Positions 1-7,735 of a stretch of DNA of 64,000 nucleotides are shown in pieces (position 1 is the stretch's first letter; each line of letters starts with the position of its first letter). This stretch comes from Myxococcus xanthus (GTDB lineage: Bacteria; Myxococcota; Myxococcia; Myxococcales; Myxococcaceae). The notes under the pieces were generated by a model. It was not told the origin of the DNA. It searched no databases and saw nothing but the letters and a program-made list of their open reading frames with translations. A program made the position numbers and the translations under genes. Where the stretch lies: contig NZ_CP017174.1 in assembly GCF_006402735.1 (NCBI RefSeq), positions 3,413,001 through 3,477,000 on the forward strand, read 5' to 3'.

Positions 1-1
1 C

Positions 2-511
2 GAGGCAACCGGGGCGTTGTTGATGGAGCTGCTCCCCCGGGTCCGCAACCTCGTGCGCTACCTGGTGCGCGGGGATGTGGACGTGGAGGACATCGCCCAG
101 GAGGCGCTCATCGCCCTGGTGCGAGGACTGCCGTCATACCGCGCCGAAGGCCGCTTCCAGTCCTGGGCGGACCGGGTGGTGGCTCGGACGGCGTTCGCAT
201 GGCTGAAGCGCTCCCGCGGCCGGGATGCCCAGCACGCGGATGCGCCGGTGGAACTGGTCGCGGTTCCCTCCGAGGATGCGCTGCCGGACGAGTATGTTCA
301 TCGCCGGCACATGGTGACACTCCTGGATCGGCTTTCGACTGAGCAGCGGCATGCACTGGTGTTGCATCACGTGCTGGAGTTGAGCGTGCCGGAGATTTCG
401 ACGGAGCTGGGCATTCCCTTCGAGACGGTGCGCAGCCGGCTCCGCTTGGGGCGGACGGCGCTGCGCTCGCTGGCGTCCGCGGAGGGTGACGGGGGGGAGG
501 ATCGGGGATGA
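2..511 (+). CDS. ECF-type RNA polymerase sigma factor (5' end outside window)
   Basis: Sigma-70 family factor of the extracytoplasmic-function class, which would direct core RNA polymerase to a small regulon. A region 2-like segment contains DVEDIAQEAL followed by a Trp-containing helix (FQSWADRVVAR). The C-terminal part fits region 4 (LSTEQRHALVLHHVLELSVPEI, then a helix-turn-helix ending FETVRSRLRLGR). The frame stays open leftwards to base 2, so the TTG at 17 is probably not the start and the N-terminus lies outside the window. The stop overlaps the next start as ATGA, so the downstream membrane protein is translationally coupled and is a plausible anti-sigma partner. Its target promoters cannot be told from the sequence. 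Confidence 0.85.
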   Translation, partial: EATGALLMELLPRVRNLVRYLVRGDVDVEDIAQEALIALVRGLPSYRAEGRFQSWADRVVARTAFAWLKRSRGRDAQHADAPVELVAVPSEDALPDEYVHRRHMVTLLDRLSTEQRHALVLHHVLELSVPEISTELGIPFETVRSRLRLGRTALRSLASAEGDGGEDRG

Positions 512-1380
512 GTGACTTCAGGGAAGAGGGGGATGACGCCCTGAACGCGCTGGTCCTGCCGTTGGACGAAGGCGCGGGGCCGGCCCGACGCATCTCCCGG
601 GAACGGTCGGCGCAGATGGTGCTGGCCGCGCTGGAGGCGGGTGCGTTGGTGTCACAGCCCACGCCCCGGCCACGCGGCAAGCGGCCTCCCGTGTGGTTGA
701 TGACAGGCGCGCTCCTCGTGGCGGGCGCCGCGGCAGCCGCGGTCTGGAGCTTCACGCGCTCAAGCCGGGCGTCGACGTCGCAGGTTGAAGAGGCTGTACT
801 CACGATCCCCCCGCGGTTGGGCACGGCGTCACAACGGAGCGACACCGAAGCGGTGGACGCGGCACCCTCTCGGTTGGATGCCGTGTCAGAAGTGGCTCCG
901 CCCGTTACGCCAGCGGTGCCTGCCGCGTTCATCGCTGAAGCCGAGGGAGCGTCCGAGCCGGCGCGTCCGCGAGCGCCACCGGCCACCGTGAAGTCGGCTG
1001 CGCCGGAAGACCTCTTGCTCAAGGCCAACGGACTTCGTTCCGATGGGCGGTGGAAGGAGGCCGAGGCGCTCTACTTGCGCGTCATCCGCGCCGAGCCCTC
1101 GTCGCTCGCATCATATGTCGCGCGCGTCGCCTCGGGCTCGCTTCGACTGGAGCACCTGGGGGACGCGCGAGGCGCCCTGCGTCAGTTCAAGGCGGCGCTT
1201 CGCATCCAGCCACGCGGTGTGCTCGACCAGGAAGCGCAGCACGGCATTGCCGAAGCGCACCGTGTTCTCGGTAACCGGGACGCGGAGCGCAGCGCGCTGG
1301 AGTCGTTCCTCTCCACCCATCCGGATTCGCCGCTCGTGCCGTCGGCTCGCGCGCGCGTTCGGGAACTCACCGCGCCATGA
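508..1380 (+). CDS. Membrane-anchored TPR protein, putative anti-sigma partner
   Basis: A 290-residue protein with a cytoplasmic N-terminus of about 60 residues, one transmembrane helix (about 62-82, rich in Leu/Ala/Val), a Ser/Pro/Ala-rich linker (about 85-160) and a C-terminal region with tetratricopeptide character (about 165-285, containing GRWKEAEALYLRVI and GDARGALRQFKAAL). This layout is common for anti-sigma factors or envelope sensors encoded after ECF genes. No zinc-binding anti-sigma HxxxCxxC motif is visible, so that role is inferred from coupling: the ATG overlaps the sigma factor stop and its own stop overlaps the next start. The TPR part would lie in the periplasm. Confidence 0.7.
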   Translation: MSDFREEGDDALNALVLPLDEGAGPARRISRERSAQMVLAALEAGALVSQPTPRPRGKRPPVWLMTGALLVAGAAAAAVWSFTRSSRASTSQVEEAVLTIPPRLGTASQRSDTEAVDAAPSRLDAVSEVAPPVTPAVPAAFIAEAEGASEPARPRAPPATVKSAAPEDLLLKANGLRSDGRWKEAEALYLRVIRAEPSSLASYVARVASGSLRLEHLGDARGALRQFKAALRIQPRGVLDQEAQHGIAEAHRVLGNRDAERSALESFLSTHPDSPLVPSARARVRELTAP

Positions 1381-2609
1381 ACAGGCGATGGACGTTGGCG
1401 GTGCTACTGGCTGCGTCGATGGGAAGCTGCACCCGGGGAGACCTGGTGGCCACCGTCCAGTCGCCGGACGCAGGACACGTGGGCTCCTCGGCGGATGCCG
1501 GTGGGCCCGATGGAGGTGAGCCGTCTGATGACTGGGAGGCGTACTGCGCGGGGCGCGGGCCTCCCATCGTCGTGGGCGATGCCTACACCGATTCTCAGGT
1601 GTGCAGCGGACGTCTGGCGGAACGAACCTTCCGTCACGCTCTGTGCACCTGCGAGGGGCTCGCCCTGGGCGCGTCCTTCGAAACGGATGCCTTTCACGGC
1701 ACCACGGGGACCTATCAGCCAGGAGGCGCGGGGGGCGACGTCGGGGTGAATGGTGCGCTGTCGGCCAATGACGCGGTGTCGGTGGGAGGCTCGCTGAGTA
1801 TTGGAGGCGCGGGAGGCGCCCAGCTCGGGCAGACGTTCCGCGTAGGCGATGCGTTGCACTGCGGTGGCCCGCTCACCGGCAACCCTGTCTCAGCGACCGT
1901 AGTGGGGGATGCCCGCGTACGCGGTGACGTCGCGTTGCCCGCCTTCGGCGTCGGCGGCGTGCTCACGGTTCCAGCGGGCCACGTACTGGGGCCGGTGGAC
2001 GCGGCCGAGGTCCGCCGCGAGCCCGTGGACCCCGTCATCCCCTGTTCGTGTGATGCGGCGTCCCAGGTGGATGTCTCCGGGCTCATCGCCCGGCACGTGC
2101 TCGACAATGACAACGCGGCCATCGGCCTCGGCGCCACGGCGATGGAGGACATCGAAGGCGAACGCGCGCTGGAGCTGCCGTGTGGCCGCTTCCACCTGAC
2201 GCGCATCACCGGGTCCGGCCGCGCCACGATCACGATTCGCGCACGCACGGCGCTCTTCATCGAGGACGTCGTCGACCTGGGCGAAGGACTGTCGGTGGAC
2301 GTCCATGCGCCTGGAGAGCTGGACCTGTTCCTCGGGGGCGCTGTCGCGGTGGCGGGACCGCTCACGTTGGGGTCCACCGCCACGCCATCTCGCGTGCGAG
2401 TGTACGTCGCGGGCTCGAACGTGCTGGCGCTGTCCGCGGGCAGCACCCTCGCGGGCAATCTCTATGCGCCCCGTGCCGCACTCAGCCTGAGCGGTGGCGC
2501 GGAGGTCTTCGGCTCCGTGTTCGTCCGTCAAGTCGAGGCTTCCGGACCGCTCCGACTGCACTACGACGCAGACATCCGCGATGCGGGCGCCGAGTGCACG
2601 GGCGATTGA
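1377..2609 (+). CDS. Secreted lipoprotein, predicted beta-solenoid (DUF7305-like)
   Basis: A 410-residue exported protein. The N-terminus is a lipoprotein-type signal peptide with a candidate lipid-attached Cys at residue 18 (MGSC), followed by an acidic linker rich in Gly, Ser and Asp. The body (about 100-400) is made of short Gly/Val/Ala-rich repeats suggesting a beta-solenoid. The end, with NLYAPRAALSLSGGAEVFGSVF and then LHYD, resembles the C-termini of DUF7305-type surface and pilus-associated proteins. It is third in the ECF operon (ATGA overlap at 1377) and may be the protein the sigma/anti-sigma pair serves. A truncated copy of its 3' end lies at 6030-6116, which marks it as the left boundary of the duplication that follows. 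Confidence 0.7.
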   Translation: MNRRWTLAVLLAASMGSCTRGDLVATVQSPDAGHVGSSADAGGPDGGEPSDDWEAYCAGRGPPIVVGDAYTDSQVCSGRLAERTFRHALCTCEGLALGASFETDAFHGTTGTYQPGGAGGDVGVNGALSANDAVSVGGSLSIGGAGGAQLGQTFRVGDALHCGGPLTGNPVSATVVGDARVRGDVALPAFGVGGVLTVPAGHVLGPVDAAEVRREPVDPVIPCSCDAASQVDVSGLIARHVLDNDNAAIGLGATAMEDIEGERALELPCGRFHLTRITGSGRATITIRARTALFIEDVVDLGEGLSVDVHAPGELDLFLGGAVAVAGPLTLGSTATPSRVRVYVAGSNVLALSAGSTLAGNLYAPRAALSLSGGAEVFGSVFVRQVEASGPLRLHYDADIRDAGAECTGD

Positions 2610-2614
2610 GGTGC

Positions 2615-2815
2615 ACGCCACCGGCCCTGCGTATCCGTGCCAAGCCTCCGTCGTTCGTTCGAAGGCACTGAGCCCCGGCGTCCGGCATCGCGCGCAGGGG
2701 CGGTGGCTCGATGCTCCTGTCCACCGCCCTATCCGGGCTGCTCCCCGCGGGTGGCTGGTGACGCGTGTGTAGGTCCCCAGCTTTGCGCCGCTGTTCTTGA
2801 AGGGGGAGGCTGCAC
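2615..2815 (+). repeat. Leader repeat, copy 1
   Basis: About 200 bp between the solenoid lipoprotein and the first propeller lipoprotein, repeated with small changes before copies 2 and 3. The best-kept blocks are the CGTATCCGTGCCAAGCC and TTCGTTCGAAGG segments near the left end, and the GACGCGTGTGTAGGTCCCCA block followed by the GGGGGAGG ribosome-binding site. It presumably carries the promoter and a structured 5' untranslated region; no confident -35/-10 pair was identified. Confidence 0.8.
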
Positions 2816-4096
2816 ATGAAGCGGGAAGTGAAGGCCGGCATTGCCGGGCTGTTGTTCGGGTCCATGCTGGTCGGCTGTGGGGTGGCGCCGGAACAAGGAG
2901 AACTGGGCGGCGTGGAGGACGTGACGGCGGGGGCGTCAGCGAGCGCCGAGACCGGGCTCGACGCACACCGCGGCTCCTCCACGCCAGTCGCAGTGGCTCG
3001 ATATGGGCACGCGGTCGCGTACGGCGACGGCAAGTACTTCGCGGTCTGGGCCGACGTGCGGACCGGCGGCATCTACGGCACCCGGGTGAAGCCAGACGGC
3101 ACCGTGCTCGACCCGGGGGGCATCCGCATCAACTTCGGCGAAGAGATTGGGAAACGACCGGCCATCGCCTTCAACGGGACGCACTTCTTCGTGGTTTGGG
3201 GCACCATCAACGGAGTGGACGGTGTTCGCGTGAAGCCGGACGGTACCGTGGTGGGGCCGATGTTTCGAGCAGTCCAGTCGGACGAAGTCTTTGATCCAGC
3301 GCGAGTCGCCTGTTCCCCGAAAATCTGCCTTGTGACGTACACCGTCGCCGGTGACGACTCCTCGACCATCTACTTCACCCGGGTGTCCAAGGACGGAGTC
3401 ATCCTCTCAACGGCCGACCGGACGCTCAGCGCCTCCAACACTTTCGCGGATGACGCGTCGTCGACTTGGAACAACAGCAAGAAGGAATTCCTGGCCGTCT
3501 GGTCCGTCGAGCAGGGTGATGGCCCGGAGAACGCCGATATCTACGGCAACAGGGTGAAGGAGGACGGCACCATCCTTGATGGCAGCGGCTTCCCCATCTC
3601 CGCGGCGGAGGGCGCCCAGACGACACCTGACGTGGTGTGGACGGGCAAGAGCTACCAGGTGGTCTGGTCCGATGACCGGAATGGGAACCCGGACATCTAC
3701 GGTGCGCGTGTGAGCAAGACAGGCACGGTGAAGGACCCGGACGGCATCCCCATCTCCACCGAGGTGGGCGCGCAGACCGCCCCGCGCATCGCCCACCACA
3801 ATAGCAAGTCCCTGGTCGTCTGGGATGACACTCGCTACGGCCCGCACAGCATCTGGGGCGCGCGGTGGGGAGAGGACGGAGACGTGTGGGACGGTTCCGG
3901 TTTCCCCATCTCCAGCGCGGGTCTGGCCCAGCAGTACCTGCCGGACGTCGCCTTCGGGGCCGACAAGTTCTTCACCATCTACGCCGCCCAGGAGACCTAT
4001 TCACCCGGTGTTCCGCACTACATCGTGGGTACGCGCGTGACGCATCAGGCGCAGGTGAAGGACGTGCCCGCCGTGCCGCTCACGCGCCGGCGCTGA
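2816..4096 (+). CDS. Beta-propeller lipoprotein, copy 1 of 3
   Basis: A 426-residue lipoprotein. The signal peptide ends in LVGC, with Cys21 as the lipidation site. The mature part holds seven repeats of about 50 residues, each with a hydrophobic strand ending in VVW or similar, then a D/G turn and a strand of the type IYGTRVKPDGTVLD. Seven such units suggest a seven-bladed propeller, probably on the outer membrane surface or in the periplasm. Repeat 3 carries a CSPKIC pair that could form a disulfide. The family is not known to me as enzymatic; sugar or protein binding is a guess. The start is set by GGGGGAGG eight bases upstream. It is the most diverged of the three copies. Confidence 0.85.
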   Translation: MKREVKAGIAGLLFGSMLVGCGVAPEQGELGGVEDVTAGASASAETGLDAHRGSSTPVAVARYGHAVAYGDGKYFAVWADVRTGGIYGTRVKPDGTVLDPGGIRINFGEEIGKRPAIAFNGTHFFVVWGTINGVDGVRVKPDGTVVGPMFRAVQSDEVFDPARVACSPKICLVTYTVAGDDSSTIYFTRVSKDGVILSTADRTLSASNTFADDASSTWNNSKKEFLAVWSVEQGDGPENADIYGNRVKEDGTILDGSGFPISAAEGAQTTPDVVWTGKSYQVVWSDDRNGNPDIYGARVSKTGTVKDPDGIPISTEVGAQTAPRIAHHNSKSLVVWDDTRYGPHSIWGARWGEDGDVWDGSGFPISSAGLAQQYLPDVAFGADKFFTIYAAQETYSPGVPHYIVGTRVTHQAQVKDVPAVPLTRRR

Positions 4097-4112
4097 GCCG
4101 TTGAGGGAGAGG

Positions 4113-4131
4113 GCCTCGCCGCGTGCGAGGC
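4113..4131 (+). terminator. Hairpin after propeller copy 1
   Basis: GCCTCGC (4113-4119) pairs with GCGAGGC (4125-4131) across a 5-nt loop, 17 bases after the stop. There is no U-run. Equivalent hairpins follow copies 2 and 3, so the element was duplicated with the gene. Confidence 0.55.
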
Positions 4132-4190
4132 GGCGTTCCCCAGAGGCAAGGGCCGGCGCATGCACGCCTGCCTGGGCCCTGCGCGCGGGC

Positions 4191-4229
4191 TCAGTGGTTC
4201 ATGCCGAGCTCGCGGTTCTCCAACGACAA
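4191..4229 (-). pseudogene. Short C-terminal remnant of a lost convergent gene (copy at A/B junction)
   Basis: Read on the minus strand, 4229 to 4191 encodes LSLENRELGMNH followed by TGA. The same tail (SLENRELGLNH, stop) ends the longer remnant at 5854-6029. The two copies agree in frame and differ by conservative changes, as expected for fossil ends of one gene carried in the duplication. The rest of this spacer (4097-4445) holds the terminator hairpin and leader copy 2. Confidence 0.55.
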
Positions 4230-4236
4230 CTGAGAC

Positions 4237-4445
4237 GCACGCCACTGGCCCTGCGTATCCGTGCCAAGCCGCCGTCGTTTGTTCGAAGGCTCTGAGCCCC
4301 GGAGTCCGGCGTCGCGCATGCGGCGCAGGGGCGTCGGCTCGATGCGCCTGTCCACCGCCCTATCCGGGCTGCTCCCCGCGGGTGGCTGGTGACGCGTGTG
4401 TAGGTCCCCAGCTTTGCGCCGCTGTTCTTCAAGGGGAGGTCGTAC
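4237..4445 (+). repeat. Leader repeat, copy 2
   Basis: Second copy of the leader. It matches copy 1 almost base for base from the CTGTCCACCGCCCTATCCGG block to CGCTGTTCTT, then differs at the ribosome-binding site (AAGGGGAGGTCGTAC before ATG). A short insertion near 4318-4324 gives it a few extra bases relative to copies 1 and 3. Confidence 0.8.
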
Positions 4446-5729
4446 ATGAACCGGGAAGTGAAGGCCGGCATTGCCGGGCTGTTGTTCGGGTCCATGCTGG
4501 CCGGCTGCGGGGTGGCGCCGGAACAGGAATGGCAGGGCGGAGTGGAGGACGCGACGGCGGAGGCGGAGGCGCTAATGAGCGTCGAGACCGGGCCCGAGGA
4601 ACACCGGAGCCGCGCCAGGCCCGCTGCGCTGGCGAAGTTCGGGCCGGCGGTCGCGTACGGCGACGGCAAGTACTTCACGGTCTGGACCGACGTGCGGATC
4701 GGCGGCATTTACGGCACCCGGGTGAAGCCGGACGGCACCGTGCTCGACAAGGAGGGCATCCGCATCAACATCGGAGACGTCGAAGGATTCCGGCCCGGCA
4801 TCGCCTTCAACGGGACGCACTTCTTCGTCGTCTGGGAGAGCGTGGATGGTATCGACGCTGTGCGCGTGAAGCCGGACGGCACCGTGGTGGGCCCGGTGTT
4901 CAACGTCAAGCAGTCGGGCGAAACCGTCGGCCCGGCGCGAGTCGCCTGCTCCCCGAAAATCTGCCTGGTGACGTACACCGTCTCCGGTGACTTCTCGAAC
5001 ATCTTCTTCACGCGGGTGACGAAGGATGGCGTCGTCCTCGATACGGGAGACGAGTCGCTCAGCGCCTCCGACACCTTCGCGAATGACGCGTCGCCGACCT
5101 GGAACAACAAGACGAAGGAGTTCCTGGTCGTCTGGTCCGACGAGCATGGGGAGGGCCCGGAGAACGCGGACATCTACGGCAACAGGGTGAAGGAGGACGG
5201 CACCATCCTGGACGGCGACGGCTTCCCCATCTCCCAGGCGGAGGGCGCCCAGACGACGCCTGACGTGGAGTGGACGCACAAGAACTACCAGGTGGTCTGG
5301 ACCGATGAACGGAATGGGAACCCGGACATCTTCGGCGCGCGCGTGAGCAAGACGGGCATGGTGAAGGACCCCGAAGGCATCCCCATCTCCACCGCAGAGG
5401 GCGCGCAGGCCGAACCGCGTCTTGCCCACCACAACGACAAGTCCCTGGTCGTCTGGGACGACACGCGCGACGGACCGCACCGCGTCTGGGGGGCGCGGTG
5501 GGGCGAGGACGGGGACGTGCGGGACCCCTCGGGCTTCCCTATCTCCACCGGAGACCAGCCACAGGAGTACCTGCCGGATGTCGCCTACGGGGGCGGCAAG
5601 TTCTTCGTTGTCTATTCGGGCCAGGAGACCTTCGAGCCCCTCGAACCGCACTTCATCCTGGGCACGCGGGTGACGCATCAGGCGGAGGTGAAGGACGTGC
5701 CCGCCCTGACGCTCACGCGCCAGCGCTGA
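4446..5729 (+). CDS. Beta-propeller lipoprotein, copy 2 of 3
   Basis: A 427-residue paralogue of the neighbouring lipoproteins: signal peptide with LAGC lipobox (Cys21), short acidic linker, then seven propeller-type repeats with the same CSPKIC pair in repeat 3. From about residue 190 onward it is nearly identical to copy 3 at both DNA and protein level, while the N-terminal third is more divergent. That pattern suggests recent gene conversion or a younger duplication between copies 2 and 3. It has its own leader and following hairpins, so each copy is probably transcribed separately. Function unknown. Confidence 0.85.
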   Translation: MNREVKAGIAGLLFGSMLAGCGVAPEQEWQGGVEDATAEAEALMSVETGPEEHRSRARPAALAKFGPAVAYGDGKYFTVWTDVRIGGIYGTRVKPDGTVLDKEGIRINIGDVEGFRPGIAFNGTHFFVVWESVDGIDAVRVKPDGTVVGPVFNVKQSGETVGPARVACSPKICLVTYTVSGDFSNIFFTRVTKDGVVLDTGDESLSASDTFANDASPTWNNKTKEFLVVWSDEHGEGPENADIYGNRVKEDGTILDGDGFPISQAEGAQTTPDVEWTHKNYQVVWTDERNGNPDIFGARVSKTGMVKDPEGIPISTAEGAQAEPRLAHHNDKSLVVWDDTRDGPHRVWGARWGEDGDVRDPSGFPISTGDQPQEYLPDVAYGGGKFFVVYSGQETFEPLEPHFILGTRVTHQAEVKDVPALTLTRQR

Positions 5730-5795
5730 GTCGTTGAAGGAGAGGCCGCTCCGCTGGCCGGCAACCACGCAGACCGCTGATTTTGGTCCGCGTGC

Positions 5796-5841
5796 GAGGC
5801 GACTCGCCTCAGCGACCTGGGCCGGCGCATCCACGCCGGCC
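5796..5841 (+). terminator. Two hairpins after propeller copy 2
   Basis: GAGGCG/CGCCTC around a 3-nt loop (5796-5810) is followed by GGCCGGC/GCCGGCC with an 8-nt loop (5820-5841). The second hairpin is the same type found after copy 3 and at two other gene ends in the window. Confidence 0.55.
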
Positions 5842-5853
5842 TCGGCGGCGCGC

Positions 5854-6029
5854 TCAGTGGTTCAGGCCGAGCTCGCGGTTCTCCAGCGACGTCAGCCGCG
5901 CGGAGTCGTACACGCTCCGGAGGGCGGAGTTGGAGATGGCCTCCCCGAAGAGCATTGGGTCGATGTCAGGCCCGTGCCTGGCGCGTAGTGCAGCGTCGAC
6001 CTGGGCGAAGGGCTGTTGGTAGACGTCCG
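5854..6029 (-). pseudogene. C-terminal fossil of a lost convergent gene
   Basis: On the minus strand an open frame runs from about 6027 to the TGA at 5854-5856 with convincing coding character: PFAQVDAALRARHGPDID, then PMLFGEAISNSALRSVYD, then ENRELGLNH and stop. About 55 residues remain, with no start. It abuts a fossil of the solenoid lipoprotein gene at 6030. This is the order expected at the joint of a tandem duplication in which the unit ran from the solenoid gene's end to the end of a convergent gene. I do not recognise the family. Confidence 0.6.
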
Positions 6030-6116
6030 TGCGCCCCGTGCCGCACTCTGCTTGAGCGCTCGTCCGTCAAGTTGAGGCTTCCGGGCCGCTCCAACTGCAC
6101 TACGACGCAGACATCC
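6030..6116 (+). pseudogene. Remnant of the 3' end of the solenoid lipoprotein gene
   Basis: 6030-6058 matches 2465-2493 and 6060-6116 matches 2521-2577 of the solenoid lipoprotein gene, with a few substitutions. The 27 bp between these blocks and the last 32 bp of the gene are deleted. The match runs straight into leader copy 3. It is non-functional and marks the left end of the ancestral duplicated unit. The remainder of the 5730-6315 spacer is terminators, the convergent-gene fossil and the leader. Confidence 0.75.
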
Positions 6117-6315
6117 CACCGGCCCTGCGTGTCCGTGCCAAGCCTCCGTCGTTCGTTCGAAGGCCCTGCGCCCCGGAGTCCGGCGTCGCGCGCGCAGGGG
6201 CGGCGGCTCGATGCTCCTGTCCACCGCCTTATCCGGACTTGCCCCCCCCGGGGGGCTGGTGACGCGCGTGTAGGTCCCCAGCTTTGCATCGCTGTTCTTG
6301 AAGGGGAGGCTGCAC
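6117..6315 (+). repeat. Leader repeat, copy 3
   Basis: Third copy of the leader, starting directly after the solenoid-gene remnant. It differs from copies 1 and 2 mainly in the middle, where a C-run/G-run (6241-6255) replaces CTGCTCCCCGCGGGT. The final GTAGGTCCCCAGCTTTGC segment and GGGGAGG ribosome-binding site are kept. Confidence 0.8.
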
Positions 6316-7605
6316 ATGAGGCGGGAAGTGAAGGCTGGCATTGCCGGGCTGTTGTTCGGGTCCATGCTGGTCGGCTGTGGGGTGGCGCCGGAACAAGAAG
6401 AGCTGGGCGGAGTGGAGGACGGGACGGCGGAGTCGGAGGCAGAGGCGCAAATGAGCGCCGAGACCGGGCCCGAGGAACGCCGGGGCTACGCCAATCCCGC
6501 CCCGCTGGCGCGCTACTGGCCAGCGGTTGCGTACGGTGGGGGCAAGTTCCTCGCTGTCTGGACCGACGTGCGAACCGGCGGCATCTACGGCACCCGGGTG
6601 AAGCCAAACGGCACCGTGCTCGACAAGGAGGACATCCGCATCAACATCGGAGACGTCGAAGGATTCCGGCCCGGCATCGGTTTCAACGGGACGCACTTCT
6701 TCGTCGTCTGGGAGAGCCTGAATGGTGTCGACGCTGTGCGCGTGAAGCCCGACGGCACCGTGGTGGGCCCGGTGTTCAACGTCATCCAGACGGGCGAATC
6801 CGTCGGCCCGGTGCGAGTCGCCTGCTCCCCGAAAATCTGCCTGGTGACGTACACCATCTCCGGTGACTTCTCGAACATCTACTTCACGCGGGTGACGAAG
6901 GAGGGCGTCGTCCTCGATACGGCCGACCAGACGCTCAGCGCCTCTGACACCTTCGCGAATGACGCGTCGCCGACCTGGAACAACAAGACGAAGGAGTTCC
7001 TGGTCGTCTGGTCCGACGAGCATGGCGAGGGCCCGGAGAACGCGGACATCTACGGCAACAGGGTGAAGGAGGACGGCACCATCCTGGACGGCGACGGCTT
7101 CCCCATCTCTCAGGCGGAGGGCGCCCAGACGACGCCTGACGTGGAGTGGACGCACAAGAACTACCAGGTGGTCTGGACCGATGAACGGAACGGGAACCCG
7201 GACATCTTCGGCGCGCGCGTGAGCAAGACGGGCATGGTGAAGGACCCCGAAGGCATCCCCATCTCCACCGCAGAGGGCGCGCAGGCCGAACCGCGTCTTG
7301 CCCACCACAACGACAAGTCCCTGGTCGTCTGGGACGACAGACGCGACGGTCCGCACGCCGTCTGGGGGGCGCGGTGGGGCGAGAACGGGGACGTGTGGGA
7401 CCCCTCGGGCTTCCCTATCTCCACCGGGGACCAGCCACAGGAGTACCTGCCGGATGTCGCCTACGGGGGCGGCAAGTTCTTCGTTGTCTATTCGGGCCAG
7501 GAGACGTTCGATCCCCTCGAACCGCACTTCATCCTGGGCACGCGGGTGACGCACCAGGCGGAGGTGAAGGACGTGCCCGCCCTGCCGCTCACGCGCCAGC
7601 GCTGA
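6316..7605 (+). CDS. Beta-propeller lipoprotein, copy 3 of 3
   Basis: A 429-residue paralogue with LVGC lipobox (Cys21), a linker a few residues longer than in copy 2 (with an extra SEAEAQ-type stretch), and seven propeller repeats. The ATG at 6316 is chosen because GGGGAGG lies 8 bases upstream and its N-terminus aligns with the other two copies; an in-frame TTG at 6298 would only add the ribosome-binding site. The C-terminal two thirds is almost identical to copy 2. Nothing indicates enzymatic activity. A surface or periplasmic binding role is inferred from the lipobox and repeat architecture only. Confidence 0.85.
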   Translation: MRREVKAGIAGLLFGSMLVGCGVAPEQEELGGVEDGTAESEAEAQMSAETGPEERRGYANPAPLARYWPAVAYGGGKFLAVWTDVRTGGIYGTRVKPNGTVLDKEDIRINIGDVEGFRPGIGFNGTHFFVVWESLNGVDAVRVKPDGTVVGPVFNVIQTGESVGPVRVACSPKICLVTYTISGDFSNIYFTRVTKEGVVLDTADQTLSASDTFANDASPTWNNKTKEFLVVWSDEHGEGPENADIYGNRVKEDGTILDGDGFPISQAEGAQTTPDVEWTHKNYQVVWTDERNGNPDIFGARVSKTGMVKDPEGIPISTAEGAQAEPRLAHHNDKSLVVWDDRRDGPHAVWGARWGENGDVWDPSGFPISTGDQPQEYLPDVAYGGGKFFVVYSGQETFDPLEPHFILGTRVTHQAEVKDVPALPLTRQR

Positions 7606-7621
7606 TGCATTGAGGGCGAGT

Positions 7622-7693
7622 GCCTCGCCAGCGGCGGTCCGCGGGCGAGGCGGCGCTTCTCAAGGGCATGGGCCGGCACATGCACGCCGGCCC
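7622..7693 (+). terminator. Two hairpins after propeller copy 3
   Basis: GCCTCGCC (7622-7629) pairs with GGCGAGGC (7644-7651). A second hairpin pairs GGGCCGGC (7670-7677) with GCCGGCCC (7686-7693), perfect over 8 bp with an 8-nt loop. They lie between convergent genes and could work in both directions. Confidence 0.6.
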
Positions 7694-7735
7694 AGGTCCC
7701 GCGCACGGGCGATGTGTCGCGTCATCCGGCGGGCT

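Noticed and set aside
5969-5993. Match to the coding sequence of the LPMO's C-terminal CBM (LHYAPGTGL on the minus strand)
   Set aside because: About 25 bp only, and in a different frame from the convincing fossil frame that ends at 5854; probably chance in GC-rich DNA.
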